Assembly (NCBI RefSeq): GCF_016892765.1
Contig: NZ_JAFEMD010000027.1
Coordinates: 17,582-81,581 of the forward strand
Origin: Microvirga arvi
Lineage (GTDB): Bacteria > Pseudomonadota > Alphaproteobacteria > Rhizobiales > Beijerinckiaceae
DNA: 64,000 bases
Direction: 5' to 3'
Made by a program: the position numbers and the translations under genes. The notes under the pieces were generated by a model. The model made no database searches. It saw nothing but the letters and a program-made list of their open reading frames with translations, and had not been told where the DNA came from. Shown here piece by piece: positions 15,171-26,549 of the stretch. Within the stretch, counting starts at the first letter, position 1. Each line of letters opens with the position of its first letter.

Positions 15171-15673
15171 GGCAAACAGGCCCAAGGAGGTGGGAATGAC
15201 GGATGATGCGTCGAGTGCTTCATTTTCATCCATCATGCCAGCAGCGACTGTAACAATGTCAACAATTTTATTGGAGCGCCTCCGCATGGATTCCTTCACT
15301 TGGAACAGAACCCGAGCGATGGAATCCATAGGAAACTCTGAATCATGATCCGGATAGATCCGATGCAGCCACGGTTAGAAGGTCAGTTTCATCAGAGATG
15401 TCGATAGCTCACGGAGGCATATATCCTTATCCTCTTGGCGTAGTCCTTGACAGCAGTTTTCAAACATCGACCATAGATCTTGGATCGTTTAGGATGACAG
15501 ATGGAGCGCAAGCCCAAAGCTTGCGGCAGAAGACTTGTGTTGACTAAAGGCGAGCTCCCGGTCCGCTAAGCATGTCGTGCGATGGCTCAGCCCCCTTTGA
15601 TGCAACACTGCTACTGATGCTCGACGGTTAGCGCTCCAAAGACTTTGGAAAGCCATGTGGCGGGAGGCTCGCC
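15171..15673. other. Divergent intergenic region
   Basis: About 500 bases separate the leftward polyol dehydrogenase from the rightward sensory binding-protein gene. Apart from a TTGACA-like box on the minus strand (15263-15258) and the GGGAGG ribosome site at 15661-15666 before the rightward gene, no distinct repeat, RNA gene or conserved ORF is seen. It presumably holds promoters in both directions. Confidence 0.4.
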
Positions 15674-16777
15674 ATGGAACGAGGATTATGGGGGCTCTTC
15701 GCAGCCATCGCCTTCACAGCGATGGCGACCTGTTCGGCAGGCGCAGAGATCCTGATCGGCATGGCAGGTGCTCTCACAGGTCCCAATGCTTATCAGGGAG
15801 AGCAGCAGCAACAGGGCGTAGAGGCGGCGATCGCCGACATCAACGCTGCCGGTGGCGTGCTCGGGCAGCAATTGAGACTCATCTCCGTCGACGACGCCTG
15901 CGACAGCGGTCAGGCCATCGCAGCCGCACACAAGCTTGTGGCTGAGAAGGTAGCCTTTGTTGTCGGACATCAGTGCTCTGCGGCCTCCATTCCGGCTGCC
16001 GGAATCTATGAGAGAGCCGGCGTCATCCAGATGACTCCGGCTTCGACCAATTCGCGTCTCACCGAAGAGGGTCGCGCAAATGTCTTTCGCATCTGTGGGC
16101 GCGACGACCAACAGGGTGCGATTGCAGGTACCTTTCTCGCAGAGCGTTGGCGGGATGCCAAGATTGCTATTCTCAATGATGGCTCGGTCTACGGAAAAGG
16201 GCTGACGGCGGAAACGCAACGGCAGCTTAGAAAGCTGGGTGTTGCGGAGGCACTCTATGAAGAACTTGTGCCGGGACTGAGCGACTATTCTGCGCTTATC
16301 GCAAAACTTCAGGCTGCCCGAATTCAGGTCGCCTACTTCGGAGGCTATTATCGGGAAGCGGCCCTATTGGTCCGCAATGCCCGCGAACAGGGGTATAGCT
16401 TGCAGCTGGTGTCCGGAGACAGCATTGCGAGTGAGGCCTTCGTACAGGTGACAGGCGAGGCTGGCGAGGGGACTGTGTTCACCTCATTCCGCGACCCGCG
16501 TCGGAACCCTGATGCAGCCTCGCTCATCGAGCGCTTCCGTCGCCAAGGGTTCGAGCCCGAAGGCTATACGCTCTACAGCTATGGCGCCGTGCAGGCCTGG
16601 GCTCAGGCGGTCGAGAGGGCGGCCTCGGCGGAGCCGAAGGCCGTCATGAATGCTCTCCGTTCTTATGAGTTCGAAACGATTCTCGGCCAGGTCAGCTTCG
16701 ATTCCAAAGGCGACGTGCGGCAACCCGGCTTCGAGTGGTTCATCTGGCGGAGCGGCCGATATGTTCCCTTGGAATGA
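15674..16777 (+). CDS. Periplasmic branched-chain amino acid-type binding protein linked to a hybrid histidine kinase
   Basis: A 367-residue type I periplasmic binding protein. A signal peptide ends near AGAEILIG. Typical Liv/HAAT binding-protein blocks follow: GMAGALTGPNAYQGEQQQQGV, INAAGGVLGQQLRLISVDDAC, VVGHQCSAASIPAAGIYERAG and PASTNSRLTEEG. No permease or ATPase genes are adjacent. Instead, the gene lies 24 bases before a hybrid histidine kinase, a receiver gene and a receiver-cyclase gene on the same strand. The likely role is to bind a small molecule in the periplasm and present it to the kinase sensor domain. GGGAGG is well spaced before the ATG. Confidence 0.85.
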   Translation: MERGLWGLFAAIAFTAMATCSAGAEILIGMAGALTGPNAYQGEQQQQGVEAAIADINAAGGVLGQQLRLISVDDACDSGQAIAAAHKLVAEKVAFVVGHQCSAASIPAAGIYERAGVIQMTPASTNSRLTEEGRANVFRICGRDDQQGAIAGTFLAERWRDAKIAILNDGSVYGKGLTAETQRQLRKLGVAEALYEELVPGLSDYSALIAKLQAARIQVAYFGGYYREAALLVRNAREQGYSLQLVSGDSIASEAFVQVTGEAGEGTVFTSFRDPRRNPDAASLIERFRRQGFEPEGYTLYSYGAVQAWAQAVERAASAEPKAVMNALRSYEFETILGQVSFDSKGDVRQPGFEWFIWRSGRYVPLE

Positions 16778-16801
16778 GGAAGGGGCTCTGCCCCTGTCAC
16801 C

Positions 16802-19800
16802 ATGCCCGTCCAGTTGAGCGTCCGCTGGCGCCTGCTCCTCGCCTTCCTCGGGATCAGCGCCTTTGCCGTGCTCGCTGCAGCGACGGGAACCTACGCATTT
16901 CGTCAGATGACTTACGTGATCGAGCGGATCACGGAGCGGCGTGTGCCGTCGGCTCTGGCGGCACTCGACCTGTCGCGGCAAGCAGAGCGCATCGTTGCCG
17001 CGGCACCGACGCTTCTCACAGCGCGATCGCAGGCACAATATCAGGAAATCTCTGCTGCCATCACGGAGGAAGTCGAACGTCTTGAGTCTCTGCTTGCTCA
17101 GATCAGGAGCGATGTAGATCCTCCTGCGGTTGCCGCGATGGAACCTGCGGTCGAGGGTCTGCGCCGCAATCTCACGGCTCTCGCCGGACTGGTGGCTGGA
17201 CGGCTTACCGTGTCGGCTCGCAAGGATGCGCTTCTTCAGCGCCTGACCAACGCCTCGGTGGCTGCCCAGCGGTTGATCGCACCCGCTCTCGTCGTTCTGG
17301 ATTCCAAGTTTGCCGCCTCGCGCCGGACAGGCCTTGGAGGACCTGCGGCTTCCGGGCCTGCGCAACCTCCCTCAGTGGTCGTGCAAGAGATTGCCGAAAA
17401 TCTTCTGATGCAGAAGGCCCAGCTCGAGTTTGCTTCGATCAGTGACGGCTTGCTCAAGGCTTCACTGGCTGAGAAGCCCGCCGATATTGCCGTCATGAGC
17501 TTTCCTCTGAACCGCTCTCTGTCGACCCTGCGTCAGACCGCATCCGAATTGGCAGATCAGCGTCTGCGATCCCGTTTCGACCAGCGGATCTCCGACTTCG
17601 CCAAGTTGACCGAGGGACAGGACAGCATTCTGTCAGCAAGGAGAACGGAACTTGGCCTCGTGGAGGATGCCGAGCGTCTTCTGGTTGAGAATGCAGGTCT
17701 TTCCAATCAGTTGAGAAAAGCGGTCGACGGGCTTGTAGCGATGGCCCGAAGCGATATCCAGACGGCAAGCGGCGAGGCTCTGATGGCCCAGCGGATCGGC
17801 CGCAACATCCTCCTGGCCGTTGTTGCACTCAGCCTCCTGAGCTCTCTGCTCATCGTCTGGCTCTATGTCGACCGCAACCTCGTCGCCCGGCTGCAAAGCC
17901 TTAGCGACAGCATGCTGGCTATCGCCGGCGGCAACCTACGAGCCCCTCTGCCTGCAGATGGCGGAGACGAAATCGGTCAGATGGCGAAGGCTCTCGCAGT
18001 CTTCCGGGACACTGCGGTCGAAGTCGAGGAGAAGAATCTGCGCGAGGTCGCCAACGCCCGACAGCGCCTGATCGACGCCATCGAGAGCATCAATGAGGGC
18101 TTCGCACTCTACGATGCTGACGACCGCCTTGTCCTGTGCAACAGCCGCTATGAAGAGCTTCTTTATCCTGGAGTCGATGTTCCTATGGCTCCCGGTACAT
18201 CATTCGAGGCGGTGATCCGACGTGCAGCGGAGCTCGGACTCATCCAAGAGGCGAAAGGCCGGATCGACGCCTGGGTCGCAGAGAGGTTGGCCCGGCACAA
18301 AATTCCGATAACATCCGAGATCCAGCATCGCGATGGCGACCGTTGGATCCAGGTGAGTGAACGCCGGATTGCCGGCGGCGGGACCGTCGCCATCTATACC
18401 GACATCACGGAGATCAAACGTCATGCTGCGCAGCTTGAGCTTGCCCGTGACGAAGCCATGGCTGCGACGCGGGCAAAAAGCCAGTTTCTCACCAACATGA
18501 GCCATGAGCTCAGGACGCCGCTGAATGCCATCATCGGCATCACTGAGATGCTCAAAGAGGAGGCAGAAGAGTCAGGCGACGAGCCGTTGGTGGAACCTCT
18601 GGATAGGATCGGCCATGCCGGAACGCACCTGCTGGCTCTCATCAACGAGATTCTCGACCTCGCCAAGATCGAGTCAGGCAAGCTCGAGCTGCATCCAGAG
18701 GAAGTCGAACTTCATACTCTGATGATGGAGCTCTTCAAAACCGCTGAGCCCCTTGCGGCAAAGAACAACAACAGACTTGAAGTTGAGATTGCGCAAGATC
18801 TTGGCAGAATGCAGACTGATTCCGTGCGTCTGCGGCAGGTCGTTCTCAATCTGCTCAGCAATGCCTGCAAGTTCACCAGGAACGGAACTTTAACGCTGCG
18901 AGCCTCCCGCCTGACGGAACCGGGAGGAGACAGCGTGATGATCTCGGTGCAGGATACCGGGATCGGCATGACGGAGGAGCAACGTGGCAAGCTCTTCCAG
19001 GAATTCAGTCAGGCTGACAGCTCGACGACGCGGAAATTCGGAGGAACCGGGCTCGGGCTTGCGATCAGCCGCCGGTTGTGCCGCCTCATGGGCGGAGATA
19101 TCAGCGTGCAGAGCGCAGTGGGAGCCGGAAGCACCTTCACTGTCCTCTTGCCGACAGGAGGGCTGGCGGGCGTTCCGAATCTGCGCTCTGGCATAAGGCG
19201 AGCACCAGCCTTGTCACAGACTCTCGGGCAAGGACAACAGGCCTTGATCATCGATGACGAACCGACCTCACGGGAGATCCTGTCGCAGATCCTGCTGCGC
19301 GAGGGCTTCGATGTGGTGCTGGCGAAGAGTGGCCGTCAAGGCCTCCAGTTGGCCCGGGAGATCCGGCCATCGATCATCACGCTCGATGTTCTGATGCCCG
19401 ACCTCGATGGCTGGAGCACGCTCCAGGAACTGAAGCGAGATGCAGACTTGCGGGACATCCCCGTCATCATGGTCACCATCGTCGACGAGGAGAACCGGGC
19501 CTACGCGCTCGGAGCAGCCGCTTATCTGACGAAACCGATCAGCCGCGAGTGCCTCCAGAAGGCGCTCGCCTCCTGCCCACTTGATCAAGCAGGCCGCAGA
19601 GTTCTGATTGTAGAAGACGACCCTCATACCCGGGGATGGCTCGCCCGTATCCTGCGTGAGGATGGATGGGAAGTGGCCGAGGCCGAGAACGGGCGCGTCG
19701 GCTTGGATCGCCTCTTCCTCGTCAAGCCCGATATCATTCTCCTCGATCTGATGATGCCGGAGATGGACGGGTTCGAGTTCGTTGATGAGATCAGCCGGCA

Positions 19801-19999
19801 CGAGGAGACACGCCATCTCCCATTAATCGTGCTGACGGCCGCCGACCTCGATCAAGAGGCCCACAGCCGTTTGAGCGGCGGCATCCGAAGAATTCTTCGC
19901 AAGCGAATGGGCGGACGGGATGAGGTTCTCGCCACGTTGCGGGACGTGATTGCCGATTGTCTGCGGCCCGGCCGCCTCGAACATCAGGAACGGATATGA
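16802..19999 (+). CDS. Hybrid sensor histidine kinase (TM-sensor-TM-HAMP-PAS-HisKA-HATPase-REC-REC)
   Basis: A 1065-residue hybrid kinase. Membrane helices at about residues 10-32 and 337-357 enclose a helical periplasmic sensor of some 300 residues. A HAMP domain, then a PAS domain (about 422-540, [20 protein letters not shown]) follow. HisKA carries the phospho-His568 in [15 protein letters not shown]. The ATPase domain shows the N box (NLLSNACKF), G1 (DTGIGMT) and G2 (GTGLGLAIS). Two receivers follow with phosphoacceptors Asp862 ([10 protein letters not shown]) and Asp982 ([10 protein letters not shown]). The stop overlaps the next start (ATGA). The long helical sensor could dock the upstream binding protein. 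The final phosphotransfer target is likely one of the two downstream receivers. Confidence 0.92.
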   Translation: MPVQLSVRWRLLLAFLGISAFAVLAAATGTYAFRQMTYVIERITERRVPSALAALDLSRQAERIVAAAPTLLTARSQAQYQEISAAITEEVERLESLLAQIRSDVDPPAVAAMEPAVEGLRRNLTALAGLVAGRLTVSARKDALLQRLTNASVAAQRLIAPALVVLDSKFAASRRTGLGGPAASGPAQPPSVVVQEIAENLLMQKAQLEFASISDGLLKASLAEKPADIAVMSFPLNRSLSTLRQTASELADQRLRSRFDQRISDFAKLTEGQDSILSARRTELGLVEDAERLLVENAGLSNQLRKAVDGLVAMARSDIQTASGEALMAQRIGRNILLAVVALSLLSSLLIVWLYVDRNLVARLQSLSDSMLAIAGGNLRAPLPADGGDEIGQMAKALAVFRDTAVEVEEKNLREVANARQRLIDAIESINEGFALYDADDRLVLCNSRYEELLYPGVDVPMAPGTSFEAVIRRAAELGLIQEAKGRIDAWVAERLARHKIPITSEIQHRDGDRWIQVSERRIAGGGTVAIYTDITEIKRHAAQLELARDEAMAATRAKSQFLTNMSHELRTPLNAIIGITEMLKEEAEESGDEPLVEPLDRIGHAGTHLLALINEILDLAKIESGKLELHPEEVELHTLMMELFKTAEPLAAKNNNRLEVEIAQDLGRMQTDSVRLRQVVLNLLSNACKFTRNGTLTLRASRLTEPGGDSVMISVQDTGIGMTEEQRGKLFQEFSQADSSTTRKFGGTGLGLAISRRLCRLMGGDISVQSAVGAGSTFTVLLPTGGLAGVPNLRSGIRRAPALSQTLGQGQQALIIDDEPTSREILSQILLREGFDVVLAKSGRQGLQLAREIRPSIITLDVLMPDLDGWSTLQELKRDADLRDIPVIMVTIVDEENRAYALGAAAYLTKPISRECLQKALASCPLDQAGRRVLIVEDDPHTRGWLARILREDGWEVAEAENGRVGLDRLFLVKPDIILLDLMMPEMDGFEFVDEISRHEETRHLPLIVLTAADLDQEAHSRLSGGIRRILRKRMGGRDEVLATLRDVIADCLRPGRLEHQERI

Positions 20000-20370
20000 T
20001 TAAGATTCTCTACGTTGAGGACAACGAAGACAATGTCTACATGCTGTCACAGCGTCTGAAAAAGCAGGGCTTTGACGTCAGCATCGCCTCTGATGGCCTG
20101 GAGGGGATCGAGATGGCACGCCGGGACAAGCCCGATCTGATCCTCATGGATCTCGGCCTGCCTTCCCTTGATGGCTGGAAGGCGGCGCGTCATCTGAAGC
20201 AGGCGCCGGACACGAGGTCCATTCCAATCCTTGCCCTGTCCGCACATACTATGCCCGGAGACCGGGAGCGGGCGCTGGCTGCCGGCTGCGATGAGTACGA
20301 TGCCAAGCCGGTGATCTTCGAGAAGCTTCTTGCCAAGATCGATGCACTCGTTCGAGATCGGAGCTTCTGA
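19996..20370 (+). CDS. Single-domain response regulator
   Basis: A 124-residue stand-alone receiver starting [21 protein letters not shown]. It has the acidic pair (EDNED), the phosphoacceptor in [14 protein letters not shown], the Thr/Ser switch in LALSAHTM and the Lys in YDAKPV. Receivers of this DivK/CheY-like type pass phosphate or bind partner kinases. It overlaps the kinase stop by four bases and the next gene start by one base (TGATG), so it belongs tightly to this signalling operon. The ATG at 19996 is chosen because of these overlaps; a longer frame into the kinase gene is not needed. Confidence 0.9.
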   Translation: MIKILYVEDNEDNVYMLSQRLKKQGFDVSIASDGLEGIEMARRDKPDLILMDLGLPSLDGWKAARHLKQAPDTRSIPILALSAHTMPGDRERALAAGCDEYDAKPVIFEKLLAKIDALVRDRSF

Positions 20371-21416
20371 TGATCTATTCCGGGGTCCGCATTCTTGTCG
20401 TGGATGACAACGAGGACAACCGGTACACCCTGACGCGTCGGCTGCAGCGCGAGGGTTGGTCGGATCTGGCAACGGCTGAAAATGGACGCGAGGCTCTGGA
20501 TAAGATCGCCAAAGAGCGTTTCGACCTCGTGCTTCTCGATATCATGATGCCTGAGATCAATGGATACGAGGTTCTGAAGCGACTCAAGACGGATCCGGCA
20601 ACGCGCGACATTCCGGTTCTGATGATCTCGGCCCTGTCGGAATTCGAAAGCGTGGTGCGCTGCATCGAACTCGGGGCCGACGACTACCTTCCCAAACCTT
20701 TCAACCCGGCGCTGTTGCGGGCGCGTGTCGGAGCCTGCCTGGAGAAGAAGCGGCTGCATGATCAGGAACTCAGCTATCTCGCGGAAATCGATCATCAGCG
20801 GCGGCGAGCCGAAGCGCTTCTCCACGCTATTCTACCGGTCCAGGCCGTGGAGGAACTTGAGCACTCGCAGACCGTGACGCCCCGCCGCCACGAGGATGTG
20901 GTCGTGTTCTTTGCCGATGTGGTCGGCTTCACCGCTTATTGCGATCATCTGACACCGGAGGAGATCGTCGCGAACCTCCATGTCTATGCTTCGACCTTCG
21001 AGGAGATTGCTTCGCAACATGGCCTCGAGAAGATCAAGACGGTGGGCGATGGGCTTCTCGCGACTGCCAACCTGCTTCTGCCCAACTTGGATCCCGTGAT
21101 GTCGAGCATCGAATGTGCAGCCTCGACCATCGCGTCTACCCGCCGCCTGCCCCTCCCGTGGGACGTACGCGTCGGCATTCACATCGGCCCGGTCGTCGCC
21201 GGGGTTGTCGGCCGGCAGAAGTTCAGCTTCGACATCTGGGGCGATACCGTGAACGTCGCTGCCCGTCTTGCCGGCTACGGCACTCAGAGCAGCATCAATG
21301 TCAGCGCCGCTGCCTGGGAACGGGTCCGGACGCGTGTCGACGCAACTCCCTTAGGGCCGATTCCTATCAAAGGGAAAGGTGATGTAGAGGCATACAGGGT
21401 TGCCGCTCCCGGTTAG
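20370..21416 (+). CDS. Receiver-adenylate cyclase (REC-class III cyclase)
   Basis: A 348-residue two-domain protein. The receiver (residues 5-125) has the acidic pair in VVDDNEDNRYT, phosphoacceptor in LLDIMMPEING, and Lys in YLPKPFNP. A coiled linker (HQRRRAEALLHAILP) leads to a class III cyclase domain. Its metal Asp residues are Asp183 (FFADVVGFT) and Asp227 (VGDGLLA). Lys223 and Asp288 (FDIWGDTVNVAARL) are the pair that selects ATP, so cAMP is the expected product. Phosphorylation by the upstream hybrid kinase probably controls the cyclase, giving a path from periplasmic ligand to second messenger. It is the last gene of the operon. Confidence 0.9.
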   Translation: MIYSGVRILVVDDNEDNRYTLTRRLQREGWSDLATAENGREALDKIAKERFDLVLLDIMMPEINGYEVLKRLKTDPATRDIPVLMISALSEFESVVRCIELGADDYLPKPFNPALLRARVGACLEKKRLHDQELSYLAEIDHQRRRAEALLHAILPVQAVEELEHSQTVTPRRHEDVVVFFADVVGFTAYCDHLTPEEIVANLHVYASTFEEIASQHGLEKIKTVGDGLLATANLLLPNLDPVMSSIECAASTIASTRRLPLPWDVRVGIHIGPVVAGVVGRQKFSFDIWGDTVNVAARLAGYGTQSSINVSAAAWERVRTRVDATPLGPIPIKGKGDVEAYRVAAPG

Positions 21417-21427
21417 GCGGGAGCGGC
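21402..21427. terminator. Hairpin overlapping the cyclase stop codon
   Basis: GCCGCTCCCG (21402-21411) and CGGGAGCGGC (21418-21427) form a perfect 10-bp stem with a 6-base loop across the stop codon, between convergent operons. No T tract follows, so it may act as a bidirectional or RNA-stabilising structure. Confidence 0.5.
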
Positions 21428-21452
21428 AGTTGAGCATCGCATAGTCCTAACA

Positions 21453-22850
21453 TCAGATGTGAAGTTCGCGTCCCAGGGCCTTCAGGGCGCCCTCCTGAAA
21501 AGCCTCGCCCTGCGTCGGGTGGGCGTGAATGGTACCGGCGATGTCCTCAATCCGCGCACCCATCTCAAGGGCGAGCCCGAAAGCGGCGGAGAGTTCGGAC
21601 ACGCCCTGCCCGACAGCTTGGATGCCGAGGACCAGATGGTTGTCTGCCCGAGCGACGACACGGACAAAGCCTTCCTCGCCGAGTTTCGTCATGGCTCGAC
21701 CATTGGCCGAGAAGGGGAAATGTCCCGCTCGGACCTCAATGCCCGCCTTGTGAGCCTCATCCGCCGTGAGCCCGACAGCGACGATTTCAGGGTCGGTGAA
21801 GCAGACGGCCGGAATGGCGCGTTTGTCCCAGGCACGCTTGTGCCCCGCAATGATCTCGGCCACCATCTCGCCCTGAGCCATGGCGCGGTGGGCCAGCATC
21901 GGCTCGCCCGTCACATCACCGATGGCATAGATCCCACGCATGGATGTCTGACACCTTTCATCGATGCGAATGAAGGGACCATCCGTATCGAGGACGAGTT
22001 CCTCCATACCCCATCCTTGAGTGACCGGCCTTCGTCCCACAGTGACGAGGATTTTGTCGGCAGCAAGCGACACCTCAGATCCGCTCTCGGTTTCGACCAG
22101 CAACATGCCACCGGCTTTGGCCAGCCCTTTGGCCTTTGCGTGCGTCATCACCTCGATGCCGAGTGCCTGCAGCCTCTTGGCCACTGGCCGGGTGAGTTCG
22201 GCATCATATTGCGGCAGGATGCGCGCCTGCGCCTCCACGACTGTCACCTTCGCACCCATCTTGGCAAAGGCTGTCCCGAGTTCCAGCCCGATATAGCCGC
22301 CGCCGACGACAACCAGCCTCTCCGGAACCGATGTCAGCGCCAGCGCCTCTGTCGAAGATATGACGCTTCCGCCGAATGGCAGGTTGGGAAGTTCAACCGG
22401 AGCCGAGCCGGTTGCGATCACGACATTATCGGCATGGATGACCTGGCGGCCCGTCTCCGTCTCTACCTCGACCGTCTTGCCGTCGCGAAATCGCGCCCGT
22501 CCTTGGACCATCTTGACCTTGGCCCGCTTGAGCAGGCTCGACACGCCGCTGTTGAGACGTCCGACGATATTGTCCTTCCAGGCGATGGTCTGGGAAAGAT
22601 CGAGCTCCGGTTTTTTCGCTTTGATTCCAAAGGGATTTTTACCTGATGCGAGATGAACGATCCGGTCGTATTCCTCCGCCGCATGGATGAGAGCCTTGGA
22701 GGGAATGCAGCCTACATTAAGGCAGGTTCCGCCGGGCTTTCTCTCCTCGACGATGACCGTATCGAGCCCAAGCTGTCCGGCACGAATGGCGCAGACATAG
22801 CCGCCCGGTCCGGCTCCGATCACGAGGAGCTTGCAGGAGATGTCCTTCAT
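21453..22850 (-). CDS. lpdA: Dihydrolipoyl dehydrogenase (E3) of the branched-chain 2-oxoacid dehydrogenase complex
   Basis: A 465-residue flavoprotein disulfide reductase. The FAD-binding motif is LLVIGAGPGGYVCAIRAGQ, the redox-active disulfide is in GGTCLNVGCIPSKAL, the NAD-binding motif is VVVGGGYIGLELGTAFA, and the dimer-interface His-Glu lies in IHAHPTQGEAF. It reoxidises the lipoyl groups of E2 with NAD+. It ends the leftward operon of E1-alpha, E1-beta, E2 and E3. The ATG at 22850 is preferred to a TTG three codons upstream because GGAGG lies 11 bases before it; the E2 stop is at 22856. Confidence 0.93.
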   Translation of the reverse strand: MKDISCKLLVIGAGPGGYVCAIRAGQLGLDTVIVEERKPGGTCLNVGCIPSKALIHAAEEYDRIVHLASGKNPFGIKAKKPELDLSQTIAWKDNIVGRLNSGVSSLLKRAKVKMVQGRARFRDGKTVEVETETGRQVIHADNVVIATGSAPVELPNLPFGGSVISSTEALALTSVPERLVVVGGGYIGLELGTAFAKMGAKVTVVEAQARILPQYDAELTRPVAKRLQALGIEVMTHAKAKGLAKAGGMLLVETESGSEVSLAADKILVTVGRRPVTQGWGMEELVLDTDGPFIRIDERCQTSMRGIYAIGDVTGEPMLAHRAMAQGEMVAEIIAGHKRAWDKRAIPAVCFTDPEIVAVGLTADEAHKAGIEVRAGHFPFSANGRAMTKLGEEGFVRVVARADNHLVLGIQAVGQGVSELSAAFGLALEMGARIEDIAGTIHAHPTQGEAFQEGALKALGRELHI

Positions 22851-22855
22851 CGACT

Positions 22856-24184
22856 TCAAGCCTCCACGAAGATCATTGCCGGCGCCTCCAGCAGCGTCTT
22901 GATACGCTGCACGAAAATGGCGGCATCCCAGCCGTCGATGATCCGGTGATCGAAGCTGGAGGATAAGTTCATCATCTTGCGGGGAATGAAGGTCGAGCCA
23001 TCCCAGACCGGACGCACCACGATCTTGTTGACGCCGATGATGGCAACTTCCGGATGATTGATCACCGGTGTCGTGACAATGCCGCCCATGGCGCCCAGCG
23101 AGGTGATGGTGATGGTCGATCCGCCCAGTTCCTCACGGGTGGCAAGACCGGCCTTCGCCGCTTCCGCCAGACGGTTCAACTCCATGGCGCAGTCCCAGAG
23201 GTCCCGCGCCTCTGCATGCCTGACGACCGGAACCATGAGACCCGATCCGGTCTGCGTGGCAATGCCGATATGAACGCCGCCGTGCTGGTGAACGATTCCA
23301 GCCTCATCGTCGTAGGTCGCATTCAGGTTTGGCTGCTCGGCAATAGCTTTGACCATGGCCCGCATCAGGAACGGCAGAATGGTCAGCTTCGGTCGGTCAG
23401 TACGCTTCTTAGCGTTCAGAGCTGTCCGCAGATCCTCGAGCGCCGTGACGTCAACCTCTTCGACATAGGTGATATGCGGTATTCGCGACTTGGCAGTCGC
23501 CATCTTCTCGGCGATCTTGCGGCGCAGCCCGATCACCTTGATATGCTGGACCGAGGTGTCTTGGATGAGGCCCGGTGCCCTGGCGACTTGCGGACCATGG
23601 GTGAGGAATGCGTCCAGATCCTCATGAGTGATCCGGCCTGCAGGACCGGTCCCTGGAATCTGCCGCAGATCGACCCCAGCCTCACGCGCTCTCAGGCGAA
23701 TGGCGGGTGAGGCAATCGGCTTGGCATTGTCCGTGTGAGCGACCGGCGGTCGGTGCATCCTCACGGCCGGGCTCTGCTTCGCTTCGACAGGACGTGGTGG
23801 CGGAGCTTCCCTTGCCTGCTGCTCGATGATGGCTTCCGAAGTTCTGACCGCACCATCACCCTGGGCCTCAATCTCTCCAGACCGGGCAGGCGCCTCAGCG
23901 GCTTTCTCCGTTTTGTCGCTGCCGGAAGAGGCGCCTTCCCCACCCGCTACCTGCAGGCGGATCAGGGGGGACCCGATCGCCACGACATCTCCGATCTCCG
24001 CTCCCAGCCATAGAACCTCGCCATTGACAGGAGAAGGAATCTCCACCGTTGCCTTGTCCGTCATCACGGCCGCCAGCAAAGCATCCTCGCGGACAAGATC
24101 TCCAACCTTGACGTGCCACTCGACGAGTTCAGCCTCGGCGATCCCCTCGCCCACATCGGGCATCTTGATCAGGTGTTCACCCAT
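22856..24184 (-). CDS. bkdB: Branched-chain 2-oxoacid dehydrogenase E2 (dihydrolipoyl transacylase)
   Basis: A 442-residue E2. The lipoyl domain (residues 1-80) starts MGEHLIKMPDVGEGIAEAEL and carries the lipoyl Lys in VMTDKATVEIPSP. A Pro/Ala/Glu-rich linker leads to the E1/E3-binding domain (ASPAIRLRAREAGVDLRQIP, then GRITHEDLDAFL). The catalytic domain ends with the HxxxDG active-site motif in FDHRIIDGWDAA. The start at 24184 overlaps the end of E1-beta and has GGAGG upstream. The lipoyl-domain sequence (AEAELVEWHVKVGD) is typical of branched-chain rather than pyruvate complexes. Confidence 0.92.
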   Translation of the reverse strand: MGEHLIKMPDVGEGIAEAELVEWHVKVGDLVREDALLAAVMTDKATVEIPSPVNGEVLWLGAEIGDVVAIGSPLIRLQVAGGEGASSGSDKTEKAAEAPARSGEIEAQGDGAVRTSEAIIEQQAREAPPPRPVEAKQSPAVRMHRPPVAHTDNAKPIASPAIRLRAREAGVDLRQIPGTGPAGRITHEDLDAFLTHGPQVARAPGLIQDTSVQHIKVIGLRRKIAEKMATAKSRIPHITYVEEVDVTALEDLRTALNAKKRTDRPKLTILPFLMRAMVKAIAEQPNLNATYDDEAGIVHQHGGVHIGIATQTGSGLMVPVVRHAEARDLWDCAMELNRLAEAAKAGLATREELGGSTITITSLGAMGGIVTTPVINHPEVAIIGVNKIVVRPVWDGSTFIPRKMMNLSSSFDHRIIDGWDAAIFVQRIKTLLEAPAMIFVEA

Positions 24185-24185
24185 A

Positions 24186-25199
24186 TCAGGCCTCCATTGT
24201 CTCGACGAGCGCGCGGCCGACCCGAGCAGGGCCCGGGAAGTAATCCCATTCCTGCGCATGCGGATATGGCGTGTCCCATCCTGTCACGCGAGCAATCGGC
24301 GCCTCGAGTTGGAAGAAGCATGCCTCCTGGACGAGAGCCGCCAGTTCCGCCCCGAACCCGGATGTAAGCGTCGCCTCATGGACGATCACACAACGACCTG
24401 TCTTCTTGATGGACGCAGTGATCGTCTCCATGTCGAGAGGAAGCAGGGTGCGCAGGTCGATGATCTCCGCATCGACTCCTGTCTCCGCCGCGGCCGCCTG
24501 AGCGACATAGACCATCGTCCCGTAGGCCAGCACGGTCACGGCTGCCCCCTCACGGACGATGGATGCCTTGCCGAGCGGCAACGTGAAATGGCCGCTCGGC
24601 ACCTCCCCGAGATCGTTCTTAGACCATGGCGTGATCGGACGATCGTGATGACCATCGAAAGGTCCATTGTAAAGCCGCTTCGGCTCCAGGAAGATCACCG
24701 GATCAGGATCCTCGATGGCCGCGATCAGGAGGCCTTTGGCATCATAGGGGTTCGACGGCACGACGGTTTTCAATCCAGACACATGGGTGAACAGGGCTTC
24801 AGGACTTTGACTGTGGGTCTGCCCGCCGAAGATGCCTCCTCCTGTCGGCATGCGAATGACAAGCGGACATGTGAACTCGCCGTTGGAGCGATACCGGAGG
24901 CGGGCCGCCTCGGAAACGATCTGATCATACGCCGGATACATGTAATCGGCGAACTGAATCTCGATACAGGGGTGAAGTCCGTAGGAGGCCATGCCGATGG
25001 CTGCTCCGACGATGCCGGCCTCGTTGATCGGTGCATCAAAACAGCGTGTTTTCCCATATTTCTGCTGCAAGCCTGCTGTGCAGCGGAAGACTCCACCGAA
25101 ATAACCGACATCCTCACCAAAGACGACAACACGTTGGTCGCGCGCCATCATCACATCCATCGCATCGCGAATGGCTTCAATCATCGTCATGCGTGGCAT
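24186..25199 (-). CDS. bkdA2: Branched-chain 2-oxoacid dehydrogenase E1 beta subunit
   Basis: A 337-residue transketolase-like subunit. It begins MPRMTMIEAIRDAMDVMMAR and shows the usual blocks VVVFGEDVGYFGGVFRCTAG, INEAGIVGAAIGMASYGLHP, and the C-terminal transketolase domain DAEIIDLRTLLPLDMETI with HEATLTSGFGAEL. Together with E1-alpha it binds thiamine diphosphate and decarboxylates the 2-oxoacids from Val, Leu and Ile. It lies 3 bases after E1-alpha on the same strand. Confidence 0.93.
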   Translation of the reverse strand: MPRMTMIEAIRDAMDVMMARDQRVVVFGEDVGYFGGVFRCTAGLQQKYGKTRCFDAPINEAGIVGAAIGMASYGLHPCIEIQFADYMYPAYDQIVSEAARLRYRSNGEFTCPLVIRMPTGGGIFGGQTHSQSPEALFTHVSGLKTVVPSNPYDAKGLLIAAIEDPDPVIFLEPKRLYNGPFDGHHDRPITPWSKNDLGEVPSGHFTLPLGKASIVREGAAVTVLAYGTMVYVAQAAAAETGVDAEIIDLRTLLPLDMETITASIKKTGRCVIVHEATLTSGFGAELAALVQEACFFQLEAPIARVTGWDTPYPHAQEWDYFPGPARVGRALVETMEA

Positions 25200-25202
25200 G
25201 GA

Positions 25203-26510
<1,308 letters not shown>

Positions 26511-26549
26511 TCAAGGGCTCACCTTTTGGATGTGCGGCATCAGTTCAAG

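Noticed and set aside
15171..15329. N-terminal extension of the polyol dehydrogenase
   Set aside because: In frame but unlike the family N-terminus; it contains a TTGACA-like promoter box, so it is treated as upstream region.
21459..22646. 395-codon plus-strand frame opposite lpdA
   Set aside because: Shadow of the dihydrolipoyl dehydrogenase gene, with no ribosome site and no recognisable domain.
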